Source: Pseudorhodobacter wandonensis (GTDB taxonomy: Bacteria > Pseudomonadota > Alphaproteobacteria > Rhodobacterales > Rhodobacteraceae). From it: a DNA stretch of 64,000 nucleotides. Both the position numbers and the translations under genes were made by a program. The notes under the pieces are model-generated. The model made no database searches and was not told the origin of the DNA. It worked only from the letters and a program-made list of their open reading frames with translations. Below, one piece after another: positions 26,197 through 35,634 of the stretch. The stretch lies in the NCBI RefSeq assembly GCF_001202035.1, contig NZ_LGHT01000041.1, positions 105,253-169,252 on the forward strand. Direction: 5' to 3'. The stretch's first letter is position 1. Each line of letters starts with the position of its first letter.

Positions 26197-29100
26197 TCAG
26201 GCCACCAGCGCCTCGGCCCGTTTCAGGTCCACACTCACCAACTGGCTCACCCCTTGCTCGGCCATCGTCACGCCGAACAAACGGTCCATTCTGGCCATCG
26301 TGACCGCATGGTGGGTGATGATCAAAAACCGCGTTTCCGTCCGCCGCGTCATTTCATCCAGCAAGTCACAAAAACGCGTCACGTTGGCATCATCCAGCGG
26401 CGCGTCCACCTCATCCAGCACGCAAATCGGTGCCGGATTGGCAAGGAAAACCGCGAAAATCAGCGCCATCGCGGTCAAGGTCTGCTCGCCCCCGGAAAGC
26501 AGGCTCAGCGTCGCCAGTTTCTTACCCGGTGGCTGGCACATGATCTCCAGACCAGCCTCCAGCGGGTCATCCGATTCCACCAGCACCAAACGCGCCTCAC
26601 CGCCGCCAAAAAGGTGCGTGAACAGCGTCCCGAAGGAATTGTTCACCTGTTCAAACGCCGTCAAAAGCCGCTCGCGCCCTTCGCGGTTCAGGCCGGCAAT
26701 ACCTGCCCGCAGCTTCTTGATCGCCTCTTCCAGATCGGTCTTTTCCTTGGCCAGCGCGTCATGCTCTTCCTGTACCGATTTCGCATCTTCTTCGGCCCGC
26801 AGGTTCACCGCACCCAAAGCCTCGCGTTGCCGCTTCAAACGCCCGACCTCGGTTTCCAGATGCTCGACGCCCGGCATCTTTTCGGGGTCGGCATCCAACG
26901 TCTCTAACAGTGCCTCGGGCGCAGATTCGGCCTCTTCGCGGATCCGCAAGGCTGCCGCCTCGCGTGCCTCAACCGCCGCCTCATGCCGCGCCTCGGTACG
27001 GGCGCGGGCCTCACGCGCCTCACCTGCCAAACGCTCGGCCTCGCGCTCATGCAAGGTAGCCTCGCGCAGCGACGATTCCGCCAGAACCAGCGCATCGGAT
27101 GCCGCCGCACGCCGCGCTTCGGCTGCCTCCATCGCATCCGCCAACTCTTCGCGCTGGATGGCAATCTCTTCCGGCGCGGCCATCGCGTCGACCAGCTCGT
27201 CCTCGGCAGCGGACTTGCGTTCCGCCAGCTCTTGGTTGCGCTTTTCCGCAGTCTCCAAGCGGTGCTTCCAGCCCGAGGTTTCCTTGATCACCTCTTGCCG
27301 CCGTTTCAGCCGCGCCTCGCCCTCGCGGCGCAATTCATCATGCGCCGAGCGCCGCGTCATCATTGTGATGCGCGCGGCCTCGACAGCTGTTTTCAGCGCC
27401 TCAACAGTGGTTCGTGCCGCATCAAGATCGGGCAGCGCCTCAACAGCGGCGCGGGCATCGCGCAGCACTGCGCGGGCATCTGTCGCTTCGGTTTCATAGC
27501 GGTTCACGGCCAGCCGCGCGGCTTCAAGCTTCCCGCCAGCGATAGAACGGTCTGCCTCGGCGCGGGCAAGCGCACGGTTAGCTTCGGTCACGCGCCCATC
27601 GGCAGCGCGGCGGGCGTCACGCGCCATCTGATCGGCACGTGCAAGATCGGCGAGCCGCGCTTGCAGCGCCTCATGTGCCAGCCTTGCCCCATCGGCCCGT
27701 GCGGCAATATCTTCGAGGTCGCGTTTCAGCTGCACCAGCCGGTTCAACTGTTTCAGCCGCAGCGCAGCCGCCGAGGGCGCATCATCGGCCCCCGCGCGAA
27801 ACCCGTCCCAGCGCCATAGATCGCCCTCGATACTGACCAACCGCTGGCCGGGGCGCAGCAAGGGCTGCAGAGCGGCCCCTTGGGCGCGGGAAACAAGGCC
27901 GATATGGCCAATCCGGCGGCGCAGAACATCCGGCACGCGAACCCATTCGCCAAGCGGCTGCGCCCCGTCTGGCAAAGCTGCTTTCGCATCATAATCGGGC
28001 AACGCGGCCCAACCTGATACTGCCCCCGCTGGCACCGCTGGCGCACGCAGATCATCGGCAAGCGCGGCCCCCAGTGCGGCCTCATACCCCGGCTGAACCG
28101 AACACTGGTCCAGTACTTGGCTGCCCGCCGCGGATTCGCGCTCGACCAACCGCGCCAAGGCCGCCACTTCGGCACGCAAAGCATTTGCTTCGCCTTCGGC
28201 TTCGGAGCGCATGGCGCGGGCCTCGGCCTCGCGGGTTTGCACATCGGCACGGGCCTCTTCGGCACTTAACAACGCCTCTTCGGTTGCCTCGGCCAGCGCG
28301 AGCGCCTCTTCTTGGGCAATCTCGGCGGCCTCATAGCCCTCTGCGGCACGGGCCTCGGCCTCAAGCGCCTCGGCGGCCGCCTCTTTGGCGCGGGTAGCCT
28401 GGGTTTCGGCCTTTTCAACTGTGCCTTGGGTATCGGCCAACAAGCGCCCCGCCGATTGATGGCGGGCGGCAAGGCGCGCGACATCTTCGGTCATTTCCGA
28501 CATGCCGCCTTCGCGCTCGGTCAGCAAGGCGCCTGCCTCGCGCGCCGCATCGGCCGCATCACGCAGCTTTTCGTCATGGCCTTCGGCGGCACGGGCCAAT
28601 TGCTCGGCCTCCCATTCCAGCCGCTCAATCGTGTCTTGGGCATCGCGGTTCAAACCCGCTTCGCGCTCCATATCGCGGGTCAGCTGGTCAATGCGGCCAC
28701 GCAGGGTTTCGATCATCTGCAAGGCGCGGGCCTCGGAATCGTTCAGCGTATCGCGCTGGACGGTCAGGCGTTGCAAGACCGCACCGGCAATTGCCTCTTC
28801 CTCGCGCTTGGGTGGCAGCGCTTCTTCGGCCTTGGCGCGGGCCTGTTGCGCCACGTTCGACAGCGTTTCGGCTTTGCCAGCCTGAACCAGACGTTCACGC
28901 AGCAAGGATTCGGCCTCATGCACCGCCATATCCGCCTCGCGCCAGCGGCGGAACAGCAACATCCCTTCGGCGCGGCGCAATTCGGTGCCGATTTCGCGAT
29001 AGCGGGCGGCTTGGCGGGCCTGACGGGCAAGGGTGCCTAGTTGACTGGCCAGCGCCTCAAGCACGTCATCTACACGGGTCAGGTTGGTTTCGGTCGCGGT

Positions 29101-29652
29101 CAGCCGCAGCTCGGCTTCATGGCGGCGCTGGTAAAGGCCGGAAATGCCTGCGGCTTCTTCCAGAATGCGGCGCCGCGCCTTGGGCTTGGCGTTGATCAGT
29201 TCGGCAATCTGGCCTTGCCGCACCAAAGCCGGCGAATGCGCACCGGTCGAGGCGTCGGCAAACAGCATCTGGATGTCGCGCGCGCGCACATCACGGGTGT
29301 TGGCCTTATAGGCCGAGCCTGCATCGCGGGTAATCCGGCGCGTGATCTCTATCTGATCGGCATCGTTGAAGCCCGAGGGCGCTAGCCGGTCCTGGTTATC
29401 CATGACCAGTACCACTTCGGCAAAGTTGCGGGCCGGGCGGCTGGTGGTGCCCGCAAAAATCACGTCTTCCATGCCGCCCCCGCGCATCGCCGTGGGGCGG
29501 TTTTCGCCCATCACCCAGCGCAATGCCTCAAGCAGGTTGGATTTGCCGCAACCATTCGGACCAACCACGCCTGTCAAACCCTCATGGATAATCAAATCCG
29601 TGGGGTCTACAAAGCTTTTAAAGCCGTTAAGCCGAAGGCGGTTGAAACGCAA
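26197..29652 (-). CDS. smc: Chromosome segregation protein SMC
   Basis: SMC forms a condensin-like ring that compacts and aligns the chromosome. The 1151-residue protein has an N-terminal ATPase half with Walker A GPNGCGKS (31-38), long coiled coils, a hinge around the middle (SGWAALPDYDAKAALPDGAQ), and a C-terminal half with the signature LSGGEQTLTAMALIFAVF and Walker B PICVLDEVDAPLD. It matches the usual length. scpA/scpB are not in the window. Confidence 0.97.
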   Translation of the reverse strand: MRFNRLRLNGFKSFVDPTDLIIHEGLTGVVGPNGCGKSNLLEALRWVMGENRPTAMRGGGMEDVIFAGTTSRPARNFAEVVLVMDNQDRLAPSGFNDADQIEITRRITRDAGSAYKANTRDVRARDIQMLFADASTGAHSPALVRQGQIAELINAKPKARRRILEEAAGISGLYQRRHEAELRLTATETNLTRVDDVLEALASQLGTLARQARQAARYREIGTELRRAEGMLLFRRWREADMAVHEAESLLRERLVQAGKAETLSNVAQQARAKAEEALPPKREEEAIAGAVLQRLTVQRDTLNDSEARALQMIETLRGRIDQLTRDMEREAGLNRDAQDTIERLEWEAEQLARAAEGHDEKLRDAADAAREAGALLTEREGGMSEMTEDVARLAARHQSAGRLLADTQGTVEKAETQATRAKEAAAEALEAEARAAEGYEAAEIAQEEALALAEATEEALLSAEEARADVQTREAEARAMRSEAEGEANALRAEVAALARLVERESAAGSQVLDQCSVQPGYEAALGAALADDLRAPAVPAGAVSGWAALPDYDAKAALPDGAQPLGEWVRVPDVLRRRIGHIGLVSRAQGAALQPLLRPGQRLVSIEGDLWRWDGFRAGADDAPSAAALRLKQLNRLVQLKRDLEDIAARADGARLAHEALQARLADLARADQMARDARRAADGRVTEANRALARAEADRSIAGGKLEAARLAVNRYETEATDARAVLRDARAAVEALPDLDAARTTVEALKTAVEAARITMMTRRSAHDELRREGEARLKRRQEVIKETSGWKHRLETAEKRNQELAERKSAAEDELVDAMAAPEEIAIQREELADAMEAAEARRAAASDALVLAESSLREATLHEREAERLAGEAREARARTEARHEAAVEAREAAALRIREEAESAPEALLETLDADPEKMPGVEHLETEVGRLKRQREALGAVNLRAEEDAKSVQEEHDALAKEKTDLEEAIKKLRAGIAGLNREGRERLLTAFEQVNNSFGTLFTHLFGGGEARLVLVESDDPLEAGLEIMCQPPGKKLATLSLLSGGEQTLTAMALIFAVFLANPAPICVLDEVDAPLDDANVTRFCDLLDEMTRRTETRFLIITHHAVTMARMDRLFGVTMAEQGVSQLVSVDLKRAEALVA

Positions 29653-29880
29653 AGGGTTGGCACCTGTGATTCTGGTCAGGGCGTGATGGTCTGTTTCATC
29701 ACGGAATGTGTCAACCCGTTAACCCCCAGCATTATGGGGTATCGGGCAGGTTATCCACAACATCTTGGCAATAGGGGGATAGTTGGCACCCCTTTGGCAG
29801 CTTTCATGTTTAAGCAAGCGCAGAATCGCTTGACCGGCTGGCGTAAGGCCCTGAAGGTTGCGGACGCAAAGGAAGCCAGA

Positions 29881-30333
29881 ATGACCCCATTTCAACCCAA
29901 AGAACCGTATGATTGGGAAGCGCTGCTGGCGTTGATCAGGCGGGCATTTGCCGGGATGGAAGGGCGGATTGACCCGCCATCTTCATTGCACAAGGTCACA
30001 CCGCAAGATCTGGCGACATATGCGGGTGAAGTATGGGTTATTGGCCAACCGCCGCGCGCCTGCATGGTGCTGACGCCCAAACCGCATGCGCTGAATCTGG
30101 GCCGATTGTCTGTAGATCCGGCCTATCGCCGCAAAGGCTATGCACATATGCTTATCACCCATGCCGAGGCGCGCGCACGCGCCCTTGGGCTGCCCGCGCT
30201 AGAACTGCAATCGCGCATCGAGCTGGTAGAAAACCACGCGATTTTCTTTGCGCTTGGTTTCAAGCAGGTGGGTGCGACGACGCACCCCGGTTTTGCCACG
30301 CCGACCTCGCTGGTATTCACCAAACAGGTCTGA
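29881..30333 (+). CDS. GNAT family N-acetyltransferase
   Basis: The 150-residue protein shows the GNAT core LGRLSVDPAYRRKGYAHMLI with the acetyl-CoA loop R-R-K-G-Y-A and the C-terminal ENHAIFFALGFKQVG. The frame is open from 29584, but AAGGAAG right before the ATG at 29881 and the family length support this start. The substrate is unknown. It diverges from smc and converges with an EamA transporter (6 bases between stops). Confidence 0.87.
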   Translation: MTPFQPKEPYDWEALLALIRRAFAGMEGRIDPPSSLHKVTPQDLATYAGEVWVIGQPPRACMVLTPKPHALNLGRLSVDPAYRRKGYAHMLITHAEARARALGLPALELQSRIELVENHAIFFALGFKQVGATTHPGFATPTSLVFTKQV

Positions 30334-30339
30334 AACCGC

Positions 30340-31209
30340 CTAGCCTTGGGCCTGCCGCGCCCGCCACAGCGTGAACAGCCCTGCCAGAACAACGACGCCT
30401 GCGCCAATAGCGACATGCAGTTCCAGCACCTCATGGAACACAGCTATTCCCAATGCCGAGGCAAAGACCAGTTGTAGATAGGCAAAAGGTTGAATGGCCG
30501 AGGCCTCGGCCACCTCATAGGCGCGGATCAGCATGAAATGGCCAACAACGCCGGTGATGGAAAGCAGCAGCATCCAGACCCAATCGGCGGCGACCATCGG
30601 TTGCCACTGTGTCGCCCCCAACAGCGTCGTGATAACCGCCCCTACCGTGCCAACCCAAAAGAACGAAACGATGGCGGTGTCTTTGCGACCGACATAGCGG
30701 GTCAGCAGGCCGTAGGTGGCAAATATCAGCGCCCCCGCAATTGGCAGCAGGGCATCGGGGGAAAACACCGCAAAACCGGGCTGCAAGATTATCAGCACGC
30801 CGACAAATCCGATGCCAATCGCCGCCCAGCGCCGCCAGCCCACAAACTCGCCCAAGATCGGGCCGGACAGGGCCGCGATCAAAAGCGGGTAACAGGCAAA
30901 AATCGCATGATTGCCGACAAGCCCGATTTTCACAAAACCCAGCACCAGAACGTTGATTTGCACCGCCAGCAATGCCCCCCGCAAGGGTTGCAGGAACGGG
31001 TGCCGCGTTGCCCCCGCCGCCCGCAGGCTGCCCGCCTTGCGCCGCGCCAACCAGATGGCAAAGGCAGCAAAGAACCAATAGCGGATCATCACCACCATCA
31101 GCACATTATACTCGCCCGCCAGATGCCGCGAAATCCCGTCTTGCATCGCAAAAACAAAGGTTACGCCAACCATCAGCAGAATGCCAAGACGGGTGTTTTG
31201 CGCCTTCAT
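30340..31209 (-). CDS. EamA/DMT family transporter
   Basis: The 289-residue protein has ten predicted membrane helices in two EamA halves. It is a close paralogue of the next gene upstream (both begin QNTRLGILLM and share GWRRW and the AEASAIQPFAYLQ motif before the last helices). Substrates of such carriers include amino acids and purines; none can be assigned. Its ATG overlaps the stop of its paralogue. Confidence 0.93.
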   Translation of the reverse strand: MKAQNTRLGILLMVGVTFVFAMQDGISRHLAGEYNVLMVVMIRYWFFAAFAIWLARRKAGSLRAAGATRHPFLQPLRGALLAVQINVLVLGFVKIGLVGNHAIFACYPLLIAALSGPILGEFVGWRRWAAIGIGFVGVLIILQPGFAVFSPDALLPIAGALIFATYGLLTRYVGRKDTAIVSFFWVGTVGAVITTLLGATQWQPMVAADWVWMLLLSITGVVGHFMLIRAYEVAEASAIQPFAYLQLVFASALGIAVFHEVLELHVAIGAGVVVLAGLFTLWRARQAQG

Positions 31210-32102
31210 CTTTGGCCCACCCGCAGGCCTTTGCCTTGGTTGACCTGACGGCTGCGGATTACTGTAAACAGCCCTGCAAGGATAACGATACCGCCACCAA
31301 TTACGATGTTCATCCGCAGGGCCTCATCAAACACCGTGATCGCGATGATGGTGATGAAAACGATCTGTAAATAGGCAAAGGGCTGCAAGGCACTAGCCTC
31401 GGCCATTGAATAACTGCGGATCAAAAGAAAATGGCCGAAAAGCGCAAGAAAGGAATAGACCGCCAGAATGAACAGATCAAACAGCGGCATTGCGGTCAGG
31501 TATGGCAAGCCGATTGCTGTCATCAATACGCAACCGATGATGCCTGACCAAAAGAAGGAAATAAACGCAGGCTCGTCACGCGTGGTCAGCCGTGTCATCA
31601 GGCTGTAGAGCGCAAAAAGCAAGGCACCGAGCAGGGGCAAAAAGCTGTCGATGGAAAACACGCCGCCATCGGGTTGCAGCAGCACGGCCACGCCCACCAT
31701 GCCGATCACAATCGCCGTCCAGCGCCGCCAGCCGACTTTTTCACCCAGTATCGGCATGGCAAGCCCTGCCACCAGCAAAGGGCTAACCGCAAATATCGCA
31801 TGGGTGTTGATCAGGCCGATCCGCGTATAGGCATAGACCATTACGCAGATCTCGGCGATCAGAATGACCGAGCGGACCAGTTGTAGCCACGGGTGGCGCG
31901 TGCGCACAGCGGCGCGCAATCCGCCGGGTTTCATCAGCGCCTGCACGGTCACGAAAATAGCGAAAAACCAATAGCGCACCATGATGACCATAAACACGCT
32001 GTAACCGGCGGCCAAATAGCGGGCAAAGCCATCTTGCACCGCGAAAATAAACACGGTGACGATCATCAGCAAAATGCCAAGCCGGGTGTTTTGGTCTGTC
32101 AT
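31206..32102 (-). CDS. EamA/DMT family transporter (tandem paralogue)
   Basis: The 298-residue membrane protein has the same ten-helix EamA layout as its downstream neighbour. It has RYWFFAIF, HAIFAVSPLLVAGLAMPILGE, GWRRWTAIVIGMVG and AEASALQPFAYLQIVF. The ATG at 32102 overlaps the mnmD stop by four bases, so mnmD and both transporters should be translated from one message. The frame remains open further upstream inside mnmD, but this is shadow sequence. Confidence 0.92.
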   Translation of the reverse strand: MTDQNTRLGILLMIVTVFIFAVQDGFARYLAAGYSVFMVIMVRYWFFAIFVTVQALMKPGGLRAAVRTRHPWLQLVRSVILIAEICVMVYAYTRIGLINTHAIFAVSPLLVAGLAMPILGEKVGWRRWTAIVIGMVGVAVLLQPDGGVFSIDSFLPLLGALLFALYSLMTRLTTRDEPAFISFFWSGIIGCVLMTAIGLPYLTAMPLFDLFILAVYSFLALFGHFLLIRSYSMAEASALQPFAYLQIVFITIIAITVFDEALRMNIVIGGGIVILAGLFTVIRSRQVNQGKGLRVGQR

Positions 32103-32776
32103 GTTGGCATCTTTCCTGTCGCCATATGGCGTTTGTGGCCATGGCCTTTGCGCCGCTCTACGGTAAATCCGGCGGCTTGCAAGCCTCGGCGTACGAAACC
32201 CGCTGCCGTATAAGTCGCAAAGCTGCCGCCCTTGGCCGTGTGGCGGGCAACTTCGGCCATCAAATCCTCGTTCCACAGCTCGGGGTTTTTGGCGGGCGAG
32301 AACCCGTCCAGAAACCACGCATCGGCGCGGTGTTGCCAAGCGGGCAGTGTGTCGCGGGCATCGCCGATAATCACCTCAACTGCGATGGGGCCAAGCTGAA
32401 ATTTTCGCGCGCCTGTGGCCCATTGGGAAAGAAACGGGGCTGCCACTGCTTCTGCCTCGGGGAATGCCTCCAGCGCGCGGGCGATATCGGGGGCGGCCAT
32501 CGGATATGCCTCAAACGAGGTGAACCGGATCGGCGTATCGCCCACCGCCAACAGGGTCGCGAGCAAGTTCAATCCGGTGCCAAAGCCCAGCTCGGCAATG
32601 TGAAAGCCGGGGCGCAGGCGGGCGGGCAGGTCATTGCCTGCCAAGAACACATGGCGCGTTTCATCCAACCCGTTGGCAAGGCTGAAATAGGGGTCGTCGA
32701 ACTGCGTCGAGATCGGCAAAGCGCCGTCGCGCCATTCCAGTTGCGGCAGGGTTTCGGGGTTACTCTGGTCGGGCAC
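32099..32776 (-). CDS. mnmD: tRNA 5-methylaminomethyl-2-thiouridine methyltransferase MnmD (stand-alone)
   Basis: The 225-residue protein matches the methyltransferase half of E. coli MnmC: STQFDDPYFSLANGLDETRH, VFLAGNDLP, the SAM loop IAELGFGTGLNLL, and DAWFLDGFSPAKNPELW. It would methylate nm5U34 of tRNA to mnm5U. No ATG fits; a GTG at 32776 (VPDQSNPETL) is the likely start. A GTG at 32857 would overlap the divergent gene. The FAD half of MnmC is not fused; a DAO-family oxidoreductase starts 54 bases away on the other strand. Confidence 0.88.
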   Translation of the reverse strand: MPDQSNPETLPQLEWRDGALPISTQFDDPYFSLANGLDETRHVFLAGNDLPARLRPGFHIAELGFGTGLNLLATLLAVGDTPIRFTSFEAYPMAAPDIARALEAFPEAEAVAAPFLSQWATGARKFQLGPIAVEVIIGDARDTLPAWQHRADAWFLDGFSPAKNPELWNEDLMAEVARHTAKGGSFATYTAAGFVRRGLQAAGFTVERRKGHGHKRHMATGKMPT

Positions 32777-32830
32777 GGGGAAATCGCCTATGGGATTGCT
32801 TTGGGGCGACAATGGGCAAAGGGGCGCGGA

Positions 32831-33871
32831 ATGGCAACGCCAGATCTGACAGTGCACGGTGCGGGAATTTTTGGCCTGTCGATTGCCTGGGCCGCCTTGT
32901 TACGTGGTGCACGGGTGCGGGTGGTCGAGGTGTCGCATCCGGGGGCTGGCTCTTCCGGCGGGATCGTGGGGGCGCTGGCGCCGCATGTGCCGGAAAATTG
33001 GAACAGCAAAAAGGCGTTTCAACTGGACTGTTTGCTGGGTGCCGAAAGCTGGTGGCGCGAAGTGCACGAAACCGGCGGCCTTGACCCGCTATATGCCCGC
33101 ACAGGCCGCCTGCAACCCGTGATGGACGAGGGCGGTCTGGCGTTGGCCCTTGCGCGGGCCGAGACGGCGAAAGAGCTGTGGCAAGGCCGCGCCGAATGGC
33201 AGGTCATCGCTGCAACGGGCGCGGAATGGGAGCCGCACAGCCCCACCGGATGGCTGATCCATGATACGCTGACGGCACGTTTGCACCCAAGGGCTGCGGG
33301 GGCGGCACTGCTGGCGGCGATAAAGGCAAAAGGCGGCGAGCTGGTTATTGGCGCTGCCGAGACCGTCGGCCCGCAGGTTTGGGCGACGGGCTATGCAGGC
33401 TTGCTCGACCTGTCGCAGGGCCGCGCCCGCGCCGTTGGCGGCGGGGTAAAGGGCCAAGCCGCCAGTTTCCGCTTTGACGCCGCAAGCTTGCCCCAAGTTT
33501 TCACGGATGGCCTGCATATCATCGGGCATGGTGATGGCACCGTCGCCATCGGGTCAACTTCCGAGCGCGAATGGACGGATGCCACCAGCACCGATGCTCA
33601 GCTGGATACGCTGATCGCCAAGGCCCGCGCGGCCCTGCCCTGCCTTACAGATGCGCCGGTGATTGAACGCTGGGCCGGAATTCGCCCGCGCAGCCGCAGC
33701 CGTGCCCCGATGCTGGGCGCATGGCCCGACCGGCCCGGCCATTTCATCGCCAATGGCGGATTCAAGATCGGGTTTGGCATGGCCAGCGGTGTGGCGGCCT
33801 GCATGGTCGACCTGGTGCTAGAGGGGCGCGACACCATGCCTGCGGAATTCCGCGTCGAGAGAAGCCTTTGA
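32831..33871 (+). CDS. FAD-dependent oxidoreductase, DAO family (MnmC C-terminal-domain-like)
   Basis: The 346-residue protein has an N-terminal FAD-binding GxGxxG motif (VHGAGIFGLSIAWAALLRGA) with the following acidic residue (VVEV), and the DAO C-terminal FAD contact near IANGGFKIGFGMASG. The E. coli MnmC oxidoreductase domain belongs to the same family and removes the carboxymethyl group from cmnm5U34 of tRNA. Position beside mnmD makes that role attractive, but the family also includes amine and amino-acid oxidases. GGGGCGCGGA precedes the ATG. Confidence 0.82.
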   Translation: MATPDLTVHGAGIFGLSIAWAALLRGARVRVVEVSHPGAGSSGGIVGALAPHVPENWNSKKAFQLDCLLGAESWWREVHETGGLDPLYARTGRLQPVMDEGGLALALARAETAKELWQGRAEWQVIAATGAEWEPHSPTGWLIHDTLTARLHPRAAGAALLAAIKAKGGELVIGAAETVGPQVWATGYAGLLDLSQGRARAVGGGVKGQAASFRFDAASLPQVFTDGLHIIGHGDGTVAIGSTSEREWTDATSTDAQLDTLIAKARAALPCLTDAPVIERWAGIRPRSRSRAPMLGAWPDRPGHFIANGGFKIGFGMASGVAACMVDLVLEGRDTMPAEFRVERSL

Positions 33872-33934
33872 CCCCTTGAACCCCACGCCGCATCAGCGCA
33901 ATGTTTGTGCAAATTGCGGATTTGGGGGTAAAAA

Positions 33935-35584
33935 ATGCGGCACGGTGGGCAGATTTTGGTGGATCAACTGGTGGCCCAAGGTGTCACCCGCGTGTTTTCG
34001 GTTCCGGGGGAAAGCTTTCTCGCTGCGCTGGACGGGTTGCGTGACAGCGGGATTTCCAACGTCGTTTGTCGGCAAGAAGGCGGCGCGGCGATGATGGCCG
34101 AGGCGCAGGGCAAGATGACAGGCAAACCCGGCGTGTTGTTCGTGACCCGCGGGCCAGGGGCCACGAACGCGTCGGCGGGTATTCACATCGCCAAGCAAGA
34201 CAGCACGCCGATGGTGGTTTTCGTAGGCCAGATTGCCCGCGCCCACCGCGACCGCGAGGCGTTTCAGGAAATGGATTACCGCGCGGTGTTTGGCACTATG
34301 GCGAAATGGGCTGCCGAGGTGGACCAGATCGAACGCTTGCCCGAGTATATCAGCCGCGCGTTTCATGTGGCCTGTTCGGGGCGGCCCGGCCCAGTAGTGT
34401 TGGCCCTGCCCGAAGATATGCTGTCCAGCCATGCCGAGGTGGCCGATCTGCCCGCCCCTGCGCCGCAGCCCCTTGCGGTAAGTGACGCGCAGATTGCTGC
34501 CATTACAGCAGCCCTACAAACCGCCCAGCGGCCTTTGGTGATCGCTGGTGGGCCGGGTTGGTCACAGGCCACGGCCGATGCTTTGGCCCGCTTTGCCGAG
34601 GGTTGGAACCTGCCCGTGGCCGTGACCTTCCGCCGCCAGGATCGCATGAACAACGATCATCCGCATTTTGCCGGTGATCTGGGTGTGGGCATGAACCCCA
34701 AGCTGGGGCAACGATTGGCACAGGCCGATCTGTTATTGGTGCTGGGCGCGCGGCTGGGCGATATCGCCACCAACGGCTATGAGATTTTGGACCCGACCCG
34801 CCCCGGCCCGCGCATTCTGCACATCCACGCCGACCCGGATGAGCTGGGCCGTGTGTTTCATCCGGCATTGGCGATTGCGGCGCCGACGGCCGATGTCGTG
34901 GCGGCGCTGGCGGGCACCTCGGGGGATGGTGGTTGGGCCGAATGGACCACGCAGGCGCGGGCCGAGTATGAGGCATGGCAACAGCCGACCGAAACACCCG
35001 GCGCGGTAAAACTGGAACAAGTAATCGCATGGCTGGCGGGCAACTTGCGCCATGACAGCATTATCACCAATGGCGCGGGCAATTATGCGGCCTTTTTGCA
35101 CCGCTACTACCGGTTTCAGCGGTTCGGGACCCAGCTTGCACCAACTTCAGGGTCTATGGGCTATGGCTTTCCCGCGTCCGTGGCGGCGTCACTGCAACAT
35201 CCTGACAGAACCGTGGTTTGCATGGCAGGCGACGGCTGCTTTCAGATGACTTGCAACGAGATGTCAACAGCTGTGCAGCATGGCGCAAAGCCGATTGTGA
35301 TTGTGGCCAATAATGGCCGCTATGGCACCATTCGGATGCACCAAGAGCGGCACTTTCCCGGCCGCACCTCTGGTACCGATCTTGCCAACCCCGACTTTGC
35401 GGCACTGGCACGCGCCTATGGCGGGCATGGCGAAACGGTGACCGATCAGGCCGAATTTGCAGCCGCTTTCGGGCGCGCCCAAGCCAGCGGCACGGTTGCA
35501 GTGATCGAGTTGAAGCTGGATCCCGACATGCTGACAACCGGCCAAACGCTAAGCCAAATACGCGCAGCCAGCCAGAAATCCTGA
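33935..35584 (+). CDS. ThDP-dependent enzyme (acetolactate synthase-like large subunit)
   Basis: The 549-residue protein has the three-domain layout of ThDP decarboxylases. The N-terminal PYR domain has RVFSVPGESFLAALDGLRDS and the activating Glu in VCRQEGGAAMMAEAQ. A central domain and the PP domain follow, with GDGCFQMTCNEM and the closing VIVANN (the GDG...NN cofactor motif). It resembles acetolactate synthase, but no regulatory subunit gene is adjacent, so substrate and product are uncertain. It starts 63 bases after the FAD oxidoreductase and could be co-transcribed. Confidence 0.88.
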   Translation: MRHGGQILVDQLVAQGVTRVFSVPGESFLAALDGLRDSGISNVVCRQEGGAAMMAEAQGKMTGKPGVLFVTRGPGATNASAGIHIAKQDSTPMVVFVGQIARAHRDREAFQEMDYRAVFGTMAKWAAEVDQIERLPEYISRAFHVACSGRPGPVVLALPEDMLSSHAEVADLPAPAPQPLAVSDAQIAAITAALQTAQRPLVIAGGPGWSQATADALARFAEGWNLPVAVTFRRQDRMNNDHPHFAGDLGVGMNPKLGQRLAQADLLLVLGARLGDIATNGYEILDPTRPGPRILHIHADPDELGRVFHPALAIAAPTADVVAALAGTSGDGGWAEWTTQARAEYEAWQQPTETPGAVKLEQVIAWLAGNLRHDSIITNGAGNYAAFLHRYYRFQRFGTQLAPTSGSMGYGFPASVAASLQHPDRTVVCMAGDGCFQMTCNEMSTAVQHGAKPIVIVANNGRYGTIRMHQERHFPGRTSGTDLANPDFAALARAYGGHGETVTDQAEFAAAFGRAQASGTVAVIELKLDPDMLTTGQTLSQIRAASQKS

Positions 35585-35634
35585 CGCGGGGCGCTTTGAT
35601 TACACTGTGTAAAGTCAGCGCACCGCGACTGGTT

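Noticed and set aside
29751..29759. Perfect DnaA-box word TTATCCACA upstream of smc
   Set aside because: One isolated box with no cluster, no AT-rich unwinding region and no dnaA/dnaN/parAB nearby; not enough for an origin.
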